Below, piece after piece: positions 1-4,702 of a DNA stretch of 5,616 nucleotides. The stretch spans positions 1 to 5,616 of the forward strand of contig JALSNA010000021.1 in assembly GCA_026987255.1 (NCBI GenBank). The letters are read 5' to 3'. The DNA comes from Hyphomicrobiales bacterium. GTDB taxonomy: Bacteria > Pseudomonadota > Alphaproteobacteria > Rhizobiales > Aestuariivirgaceae. A program made the translations under genes and the position numbers. The notes below the pieces were generated by a model. It had not been told where the DNA came from, ran no database searches, and saw nothing but the letters and a program-made list of their open reading frames with translations. Within the stretch, counting starts at the first letter, position 1. Each line of letters begins with the position of its first letter.

Positions 1-2
1 CC

Positions 3-1367
3 TCAGCGGAAAACCACCGCCACGCCCAGCCCGCCAAGGGCGGCGCGGAACAGGCGCAGCTCGAAGTCCCATCTTTGCGCCAGATCCTTGACGATGGCCA
101 ACCCCAGGCCGGTGCCCGGAGTCTTTTCATCCAGCCGCCTGCCGCGTTGCAGGATTTCGTCATATCTGTCTTGCGGCACGCCGGGGCCGTCATCCTCGAT
201 CACCAGGGCCAGGGCCGCGGCGGAATTGCGCCGGATGCTCACCGAGACATGGCCGCGCGCCCACTTGGCGGCGTTTTCCAGCAGGTTCCCCGCCAGTTCG
301 AGAAAATCGCCGCGCTCCATGGGCACAAGCGCATCCGGCGGGATGTCCACATGCCAGGTCAGGGGCACATCCCCGGTCATCGGCTCCAGCGCCTGGATGA
401 TGGCCTCGATGTTTTTTCTCACCGGGGTTTGCGGGCGCTTGCCATGGCGCTTTCCCTGCATCCTGGCGCGCGCCAGCTCATGCTCCACGTGAGCGGAAAG
501 GGCGCGCACCTGCTGGTGGATGACGGCCGCCGCATCCTGCGCGCCGCGCGCCTTCAGATCGCGCCCCTGGGCGGCGAGAATGGCCAGCGGCGTTTTCATG
601 CCATGGGCCAGGTCGGCGGCGCGGGCGCGGGCGCGCTCGGCCTCCTTGCGGTTTTCCGCCAGCAGGGCATTGAGCTCCGCCGTCAGCGGGCGGATTTCGC
701 GCAAGGTATCTTCATCGGGCAATGTCCGGCTTTTGCCGGCGCGGATGCGGGCGATCCTGCCGCGCAGGGCCCGCAAGGGTTTCAGGCCCAGCCAGATCTG
801 GCCGGCCACGCCAAGAAGCAGCACTCCGGCGAGCAGCGCCAGCGCCAGGTAAAGATCGTGGCGGAACTCATCCACGGCCGTGGAAATCTCCCCGTGATCC
901 ACCGCCAGGGTGAAGATATAGCGCTTTTCGCCATCGCCGGCATCCAGCCACACGCCGCGCACCAGGGCGAACAGATCGGCCTTGCGCGGCCCCTTGATGA
1001 CATATTCCTGCAAGCCCTCGCGGCTGAGCCGAGCCGGGGAGAGCTGCAAGGCGGTGTCCCACAGGGAGCGCGAGCGCGCCAGCACCTTGCCCTTGGCGTC
1101 ATCCACCTGCCAGTAGAAGCCGCTGTAGGGGCGGGTGAAGCGCGGATCGCTCAAGGGCCTGCGCAGGCCAAAGCGGCCATCGGGCCGTTTGTAAAACTGC
1201 GGGATGAGCTGGAGCATGTGGTTTTCCAGCTCGGCATGGATGCGCCGCTCCACGTGATGTTCGAAGAGGCGCGACAGCTGCCAGGCAAAGAGCGCCAGGG
1301 AAGCGGCCAGAATGGCGGCATAGAGCGCCAGCAGGCGCAAGGTAAGCGAACGGGGGCCCAGGCTCAC
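3..1367 (-). CDS. PhoQ-like sensor histidine kinase, 454 aa, GTG start
   Basis: Inner-membrane sensor kinase that should autophosphorylate on His and pass phosphate to the regulator encoded just upstream. Visible in order: TM1 about residues 10-32, a periplasmic sensor segment about 33-171 (with YWQV at 85-88 and SRSLWD at 99-104), TM2 about 172-194, a HAMP linker to about 245, the H-box ADLAHGMKTPL with phospho-acceptor H255, N-box GNLLENAAKW (N361, N365), G1 box EDDGPG (391-396) and G2 box GTGLGL (418-423). The H-box resembles that of PhoQ more than EnvZ. The reading frame stays open upstream into the regulator gene, but I chose GTG at 1367: it forms a GTGA overlap with the regulator's stop, has a GGGAGG-type site upstream, and leaves TM1 near the N-terminus. 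The overlap suggests translational coupling. No PhoQ-type acidic cluster is seen in the sensor segment, so the ligand is unknown. The kinase assignment is near certain; the PhoQ likeness is moderate. Confidence 0.95.
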   Translation of the reverse strand: MSLGPRSLTLRLLALYAAILAASLALFAWQLSRLFEHHVERRIHAELENHMLQLIPQFYKRPDGRFGLRRPLSDPRFTRPYSGFYWQVDDAKGKVLARSRSLWDTALQLSPARLSREGLQEYVIKGPRKADLFALVRGVWLDAGDGEKRYIFTLAVDHGEISTAVDEFRHDLYLALALLAGVLLLGVAGQIWLGLKPLRALRGRIARIRAGKSRTLPDEDTLREIRPLTAELNALLAENRKEAERARARAADLAHGMKTPLAILAAQGRDLKARGAQDAAAVIHQQVRALSAHVEHELARARMQGKRHGKRPQTPVRKNIEAIIQALEPMTGDVPLTWHVDIPPDALVPMERGDFLELAGNLLENAAKWARGHVSVSIRRNSAAALALVIEDDGPGVPQDRYDEILQRGRRLDEKTPGTGLGLAIVKDLAQRWDFELRLFRAALGGLGVAVVFR

Positions 1368-2041
1368 GCCTCGTCCTCCCTGCCGGGACAGGTCATGACA
1401 TATCCCATGCCGCGCCGGGTTTGCAGCAGATCCGCGCCGATCTTGCGGCGGATGCGCGCCACCAGGGCCTCCAGGGCATTCTCGCTGCGGCTGTCGATGT
1501 CGTCGTGAATGTGCTCCATGAGCTCGGTGCGCGCCACCACGCGCCCGGCATTGTGCATCAGATAGCTCAAGAAGCGGTATTCCAGGGGGCTGATGGCCAG
1601 CGGGCGGCCGCGCAATGTCACCCGCGCGGCGCGGGTGTCGAGGCGCAAGGGGCCACATTCCAGAATGATGCTGGAGTGGCCCTTGGAGCGGCGGATCAGG
1701 GCGCGCAGGCGGGCCAGGAGCTCCTCCATCTCGAAGGGCTTGGCCAGATAGTCGTCACCGCCGGCGTCCATGCCCTCCACCTTGTCCTGCCAGCTGCCGC
1801 GGGCGGTGAGCACCAGAACGGGAAAGCCGCGCCCGGCGCGCCGCCAGTTGCGCAGCACGGTGAGGCCATCGAGCCGGGGCAGGCCGAGATCGAGAATGAC
1901 GGCGTCATAATCTTCCGTGAAGCCGCGAAAATCGGCCTCCTCGCCATCGTGCACCACATCGCAGACATAGCCCATGCCGCCCAGGGCGCGGGCGATGTCC
2001 GCGGCGATGATCTCCTCGTCCTCGACAATCAGGATGCGCAA
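1364..2041 (-). CDS. OmpR/PhoP-family response regulator, 225 aa, TTG start
   Basis: DNA-binding response regulator partnered with the adjacent kinase. The N-terminal receiver domain (about 1-115) has the acidic pair E7/D8, phospho-acceptor D51 in LDLGLPRLDG, T79 and K101 in the conserved KPF. The C-terminal winged helix (about 125-220) shows the family pattern LSPLEYRFLSYLMHNAGRVV, followed by a RRKIGA recognition region and a final RGMGYV hairpin. Length is normal for the family. The start is a TTG: it puts the typical RILIVEDE at residue 2, and the AAAGGAG site 7 nt upstream fits it well. The nearest upstream ATG is in another frame. It follows the PepSY gene after 26 nt and overlaps the kinase start by 4 nt, so the three are very likely one transcript. 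Its probable target is the repeat cluster at 2605-2642, which would make it autoregulatory (inference). Confidence 0.97.
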   Translation of the reverse strand: MRILIVEDEEIIAADIARALGGMGYVCDVVHDGEEADFRGFTEDYDAVILDLGLPRLDGLTVLRNWRRAGRGFPVLVLTARGSWQDKVEGMDAGGDDYLAKPFEMEELLARLRALIRRSKGHSSIILECGPLRLDTRAARVTLRGRPLAISPLEYRFLSYLMHNAGRVVARTELMEHIHDDIDSRSENALEALVARIRRKIGADLLQTRRGMGYVMTCPGREDEA

Positions 2042-2048
2042 GTGACGG

Positions 2049-2055
2049 CTCCTTT
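2049..2055 (-). promoter_or_regulatory. Ribosome binding site that fixes the TTG start
   Basis: On the minus strand this reads AAAGGAG and ends 7 nt before TTG at 2041-2039. It is a near-perfect Shine-Dalgarno match at good spacing and is the main evidence that the regulator starts at TTG. Confidence 0.8.
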
Positions 2056-2067
2056 ATCCATGAAGGC

Positions 2068-2541
2068 TCAATCGCCAGATTTGAAATTCGTTCTGTAACG
2101 GGGTGCGGCGGCCTGGATGCGCAACACCCGCAGATGACTCTTGCGGTCCAGCAGGCGGATCACATAGACGGCCTTGCGGCCCTTCCCGAGCAGGCGCACA
2201 TCCAGCACCTTGCCACCATGGACCTTGCGCAACCTGGCCAGAATGACCGAAAGGGAAACGAGACGGCCAGACTTGCGGCCGGCGCGGGCAAGAACATGGT
2301 CATCATCATGGTCATCGCCGCCATTGTCCGATTGCGCGCCGGAGGATGCGTTGCCGCCATTGCCGCTTCCGCCACTGTCCGCGCCGCCATTGCCGCCGCC
2401 ATCGTCCCCTCCGTTGTCGCCACCGCCATCATCTCCGCCGCCATCATCATCCGCCAGGGCGGCAGGCGCATGACAGATGGCCCCGGCGGCCGGGACCAGG
2501 GCCAGCAGGCCAACAAGCAGGATATGCAAAAGACGGCTCAT
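2068..2541 (-). CDS. Exported Gly/Asp-rich protein with PepSY-like C-terminus, 157 aa
   Basis: Small predicted periplasmic or secreted protein. Residues 1-30 form a signal peptide with a hydrophobic core LLHILLVGLLALVPAAGA and a likely cut after ALA at 28-30. Residues 31-82 are low complexity (Asp, Gly, Asn, Ser) ending in DDHDDDH. Residues about 97-157 look like a PepSY domain: a helix, then GGKVLDVRLLGKGRKAVYVIRLLD and a second strand pair. C23 does not sit in a proper lipobox, so a lipoprotein is unlikely. The frame is open to an ATG at 2622, but that start would bury the signal peptide behind 27 residues and overlap the repeat elements. The start at 2541 lacks a good Shine-Dalgarno but sits about 40 nt after the predicted transcription start. 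PepSY proteins are known as periplasmic inhibitors of proteases or modulators, and often lie beside two-component systems. As first gene of this operon it may tune the kinase (inference). The PepSY call is by eye. Confidence 0.8.
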   Translation of the reverse strand: MSRLLHILLVGLLALVPAAGAICHAPAALADDDGGGDDGGGDNGGDDGGGNGGADSGGSGNGGNASSGAQSDNGGDDHDDDHVLARAGRKSGRLVSLSVILARLRKVHGGKVLDVRLLGKGRKAVYVIRLLDRKSHLRVLRIQAAAPRYRTNFKSGD

Positions 2542-2587
2542 GCGGAATCTGAAGCCAACAACACGAAATGGGGCGGACACATCTTTG

Positions 2588-2621
2588 ATCCTATGGGGAA
2601 AACCCTGACATTTTCCTGACA
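2588..2621 (-). promoter_or_regulatory. Candidate activator-dependent promoter of the PepSY-regulator-kinase operon
   Basis: Read on the minus strand: TGTCAG, 5 nt, TGTCAG, 11 nt, then TAGGAT (2588-2593), which matches the -10 consensus at 4 of 6. There is no good -35 at 17 bp from TAGGAT; the direct repeat takes its place. PhoP-type regulators are known to bind hexamer repeats with an 11-bp period about 11-12 bp upstream of the -10, so the geometry fits. Transcription would start near 2581 and give a leader of about 40 nt before ATG at 2541. This is inferred from spacing only. Confidence 0.5.
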
Positions 2622-2642
2622 TGGCGCATCAGAAAGCTGACA
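2605..2642. repeat. Three CTGACA direct repeats in the divergent intergenic region
   Basis: CTGACA occurs on the plus strand at 2605-2610, 2616-2621 and 2637-2642. Start-to-start distances are 11 and 21 bp, about one and two helical turns, so the copies would lie on one face of the DNA. The cluster lies between the two divergent genes and is a candidate binding array for the response regulator encoded nearby. CTGACA is also 5 of 6 to a sigma-70 -35 hexamer, but I found no convincing plus-strand -10 for any copy. Confidence 0.6.
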
Positions 2643-2654
2643 GCGCTCTTGTGC

Positions 2655-2694
2655 GAAACCTGTTTCCGTCGAAACCGGAAAGCCCCGGGAAACC
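2655..2694 (+). repeat. Three GAAACC copies in the leader of the Gly/Asp/His-rich gene
   Basis: GAAACC is present at 2655-2660, 2671-2676 and 2689-2694. Two weak dyads overlap them: GAAAC-CT-GTTTC at 2655-2666, and TTTCCG/CGGAAA (2663-2668 with 2676-2681, 7-nt loop). They lie between the CTGACA cluster and the ribosome binding site. They could be an operator or a weak leader structure, or chance; spacing of 16 and 18 bp is not regular. Confidence 0.3.
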
Positions 2695-2723
2695 CGAACA
2701 GCAAAGCACAAGGAAAGATGACA

Positions 2724-3059
2724 ATGACCTTCTCGAAGAAAATGATCGCCCCGGCCCTGATCGCCCTTTTCGCCGTCTCCGGACTGGCCATGACCTCCGA
2801 TGCCGCCTTCGCCAAGAAGCGCGTGATCACCAATTTCGAATCCGGCCAGAGCATGGATCGCGACAGCGGCAGGCACATGGACAGCAGCCGCGGCCACGAT
2901 GACCGCAGTGGCAATGACCACAATGGCAATGACAATGATCATGGCGGCAACGATGGCGGCCATGATGGCGGCCATGACGGCGGCCATGATGGTGGCAACG
3001 ATGATGGCGGCGCCGGCGGCAACGATGGCGGCCATGATGGCGGCAATGATCGCGATTGA
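2724..3059 (+). CDS. Exported Gly/Asp/His/Asn-rich repeat protein, 111 aa
   Basis: Small exported protein that I do not recognise as a named family. Residues 1-30 are a signal peptide: KK, hydrophobic core MIAPALIALFAVSGLAM, cut probably after AFA at 28-30. A short segment, KKRVITNFESGQSMDRDSG, follows. The rest is disordered low complexity: GHDD, NDHNGNDNDH, then GGND and GGHD units to the C-terminus. The mature chain has eight His, many Asp and no Cys, which suits loose divalent-cation binding (inference). Start choice: ATG at 2718 and 2724 are both in frame; AGGA at 2711-2714 is 9 nt from 2724 but only 3 nt from 2718, so 2724 is preferred. An in-frame ATG at 2649 would put 25 residues before the signal peptide. 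It is divergent from the PepSY-regulator-kinase operon, shares its intergenic repeats, and ends before two hairpins. It may be a target of that regulator. Confidence 0.75.
   Translation: MTFSKKMIAPALIALFAVSGLAMTSDAAFAKKRVITNFESGQSMDRDSGRHMDSSRGHDDRSGNDHNGNDNDHGGNDGGHDGGHDGGHDGGNDDGGAGGNDGGHDGGNDRD
2943..3047 (+). repeat. Tandem 12-nt coding repeat (GGHD/GGND units)
   Basis: Degenerate 12-nt units of the form GGCGGCCATGAT or GGCGGCAACGAT encode GGHD and GGND. The clearest run has three consecutive GGHD units (residues 78-89). It is interrupted by DGGAGG near residues 94-99 and then resumes. Most changes between units are at third codon positions, or swap His and Asn, so selection on the protein pattern is plausible. 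The array could also change length by slippage. Confidence 0.8.
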
Positions 3060-3068
3060 CGAGGCCCC

Positions 3069-3104
3069 CGGCGGATGAGCTTTCCCCAAACGGCTCATCC
3101 GCCG
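3069..3104 (+). terminator. GC-rich 12-bp hairpin just after the repeat-protein gene
   Basis: CGGCGGATGAGC (3069-3080) pairs perfectly with GCTCATCCGCCG (3093-3104) around a 12-nt loop, which can fold further through TTT/AAA. It begins 10 nt after the stop codon but has no T-tract, so on its own it is more likely a 3' end stabiliser or part of a double terminator. Confidence 0.5.
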
Positions 3105-3140
3105 CCGCGCCAGGCCCGCCTTGCCCCCGCGCGCCTGGCT

Positions 3141-3184
3141 AAAGACCCCGGATCCCGCAAAGCGATCCGGGGTCTTTTCGTTTC
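3141..3184 (+). terminator. Strong intrinsic terminator
   Basis: A perfect 14-bp stem: AAAGACCCCGGATC (3141-3154) pairs with GATCCGGGGTCTTT (3164-3177) across a 9-nt loop. It is followed by a T-rich run (TTTTCGTTT ending at 3183). It ends the rightward repeat-protein transcript and separates it from the sugar importer operon. Confidence 0.9.
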
Positions 3185-3231
3185 TCCCAGCCATGCAAGC
3201 CTTTGTCCCGCGCCCGGAATGGAATCTTTTT

Positions 3232-3261
3232 ATTGTGAGGCGCGGCCTTCTGAGTCACAAT
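3232..3261 (+). promoter_or_regulatory. Inverted repeat ATTGTGA-N16-TCACAAT overlapping a candidate promoter
   Basis: ATTGTGA (3232-3238) and TCACAAT (3255-3261) are perfect 7-bp inverted arms, with centres 23 bp apart. The same arms hold TTGTGA (-35, 4 of 6) and CACAAT (-10, 4 of 6) with exactly 17 bp between them, preceded by a T-rich stretch. Transcription would start near 3268, giving a leader of about 85 nt. It is thus a candidate promoter of the importer operon and a candidate operator at once. The half-sites look like TGTGA/TCACA of CRP sites, but the spacer is 10 bp longer than in a CRP site. Confidence 0.5.
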
Positions 3262-3336
3262 GCGCGCCGGACGCGCATGTCCGCATACCGGGGGCAAAGG
3301 TCATGCCCGGTGGAGTTGCGCGCTGGACAATACAAA

Positions 3337-3343
3337 AAGGGAG
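3337..3343 (+). promoter_or_regulatory. Ribosome binding site of the substrate-binding protein
   Basis: AAGGGAG lies 9 nt before ATG at 3353. A second purine run AGGGAG touches the ATG directly and is too close to act for this start. This supports 3353 over the longer open frame that begins farther upstream. Confidence 0.7.
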
Positions 3344-3352
3344 ATCAGGGAG

Positions 3353-4627
3353 ATGAAAAAGACCGTATTGAAAGGCATTATTCTGGCCACCACCATGCTG
3401 GCGGGAATTACATCGGCCATGGCGGCGGACGTGACCTTGAAGATCGAAAGCTGGCGCAGCGACGATCTGCAGATCTGGCAAAAGAAGATCATTCCCGCCT
3501 TCGAGGCCTCTCATCCGGGCATCAAGGTGAAGTTCACCCCCACCGCGCCGACGGAATACAACGCCGCGCTCAATGCGCGCCTGAAGGGCGGCACGGCGGG
3601 CGATCTGATCACCTGCCGCCCCTTCGATGCCTCGCTGGCGCTGTTCAAGCAGGGCCATCTTGCGCCGCTGACCGATCTGGAGGGGATGAAGAACTTCGGC
3701 TCCGTGGCCAAGTCCGCCTGGATCACCGATGACGGCAAGACGCCCTTTTGCGTGCCCATGGCCTCGGTGATCCATGGCTTCATCTACAACAAGGACGCCT
3801 TCAAGAAGCTGGGAATCACGCCGCCTTCCACGGTGAAGGAGTTCTTCGCCATGCTGGACAAGATCAAGAAGGACGGCACATATGTGCCCATGGCCATGGG
3901 CACCCATGACCAGTGGGAGGCGGCCACCATGGGGCTGGAGAACATCGGCCCCAACTACTGGAAGGGCGAGGAAGGGCGCATGGCCTTGATCCGTGGCGAG
4001 CAGTCCCTGACCGATGAGCCCTGGGTGGCGCCCTACCGCCAGCTGGCCAAGTGGAAGCCCTACCTGGGCGATGGCTTCGAGGCCCAGACCTATGCCGACA
4101 GCCAGAACATGTTCACCCTTGGCCGCGCCGCCATCTATCCGGCCGGATCGTGGGAGATTTCGGGCTTCAACAAGCAGGCGGATTTCAAGATGGGCGCCTT
4201 CCCGCCGCCGGTGGAGAAAAAGGGCGATACCTGCTACATCTCCGATCATACCGACATCGCCATGGGCATGAACGCCAGGACGAAACACCCCAAGGAGGCG
4301 CGCATCTTCCTCAATTGGGTGGCCTCGCCGCAGTTCGCCAAGATCTACTCCAACGCCCTGCCCGGCTTCTTCTCGCTGTCCAACAAGCCGGTGGAGCTGC
4401 AGGACCCGCTGGCCAGGGAGTTCGTCTCCTGGCGTGACAAGTGCAAGTCCACCATCCGCTTCACCTACCAGATCCTGTCGCGCGGCAAGCCGAACCTGGA
4501 AAACGAAACCTGGTCGGCCTCGGTCAACGTCATCACCGGCAAGGAAACGCCGGAAGCGGCCGCCGAGCGTCTCGAGCAGGGTCTGGCCAGCTGGTATGGC
4601 CCGCACAAGAAATATCTCAAGAAATAA
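3353..4627 (+). CDS. ABC sugar transporter substrate-binding protein (CUT1, SBP_bac_1), 424 aa
   Basis: Periplasmic receptor that delivers a carbohydrate to an inner-membrane ABC importer. Residues 1-24 are a signal peptide (MKKTVLKGIILATTMLAGITSAMA) cut before ADVTL. The mature protein starts with the family strand VTLKIESW and continues with IIPAFEASHPGIKVKF (46-61), FIYNKDAFKKLGI (143-155) and GRAAIYPAGSWEISGF (257-272), all typical of extracellular solute-binding protein family 1. Length is normal. Four cysteines (C88, C133, C294, C364) remain after export, so one or two disulfides are possible (inference). The start at 3353 is chosen for the signal peptide and upstream AAGGGAG. Downstream, after a 75-nt gap with a strong hairpin, lies the permease. 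A CUT1 importer is near certain from these two genes; the actual sugar cannot be told from sequence alone. Confidence 0.95.
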   Translation: MKKTVLKGIILATTMLAGITSAMAADVTLKIESWRSDDLQIWQKKIIPAFEASHPGIKVKFTPTAPTEYNAALNARLKGGTAGDLITCRPFDASLALFKQGHLAPLTDLEGMKNFGSVAKSAWITDDGKTPFCVPMASVIHGFIYNKDAFKKLGITPPSTVKEFFAMLDKIKKDGTYVPMAMGTHDQWEAATMGLENIGPNYWKGEEGRMALIRGEQSLTDEPWVAPYRQLAKWKPYLGDGFEAQTYADSQNMFTLGRAAIYPAGSWEISGFNKQADFKMGAFPPPVEKKGDTCYISDHTDIAMGMNARTKHPKEARIFLNWVASPQFAKIYSNALPGFFSLSNKPVELQDPLAREFVSWRDKCKSTIRFTYQILSRGKPNLENETWSASVNVITGKETPEAAAERLEQGLASWYGPHKKYLKK

Positions 4628-4644
4628 GCCGGAATCGAGCTGAC

Positions 4645-4684
4645 ATCTCCGGGCCGCCGCAACGGATGCGCGCGGCCCGGAGAT
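4645..4684 (+). terminator. Intergenic 13-bp hairpin between binding protein and permease
   Basis: ATCTCCGGGCCGC (4645-4657) pairs perfectly with GCGGCCCGGAGAT (4672-4684); the loop can add CGC/GCG with a one-base bulge. No T-tract follows. Such structures after binding-protein genes are known to protect the upstream mRNA and reduce downstream expression, giving more receptor than permease, as in malE-malF. The 3' arm holds the only GGAG before the permease start, so folding would also hide it. Read as an attenuating or stabilising element, not a full terminator. Confidence 0.6.
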
Positions 4685-4702
4685 TGCAAGCACCCCTCCT
4701 TC

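Noticed and set aside
75..1508. A 477-codon plus-strand open frame opposite the histidine kinase
   Set aside because: Composition is typical of an antisense shadow of a GC-rich gene, and it covers the real kinase with all its motifs.
1368..1658. Upstream extension of the kinase frame into the regulator gene
   Set aside because: The extra residues are His/Arg/Gly-rich shadow sequence overlapping the regulator's DNA-binding domain; GTG at 1367 gives a normal kinase N-terminus.
1421..2098. A 225-codon plus-strand open frame opposite the response regulator
   Set aside because: It has no recognisable domain and mirrors the well-supported regulator on the other strand.
2542..2622. N-terminal extension of the PepSY-like protein to the ATG at 2622
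   Set aside because: It would place 27 polar residues ahead of a good signal peptide and would start within the CTGACA cluster, upstream of the predicted transcription start.
2943..3047. GGHD array as a possible CRISPR or noncoding tandem repeat
   Set aside because: Units are 12 nt with no spacers and stay in frame within an open reading frame with a signal peptide and ribosome site.
2538..3194. A 218-codon minus-strand open frame with long Ala/Ile/Met-rich repeats across the GGHD gene
   Set aside because: The repeat is the reverse complement of the GGHD coding units. The hydrophobic appearance is a by-product, and the frame runs over a strong terminator and the divergent promoter.
4640..4645. 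A further CTGACA before the permease gene
   Set aside because: It is a single copy with no partner at 11 or 21 bp, and it lies inside an operon. One such hexamer by chance is expected in a window of this size.
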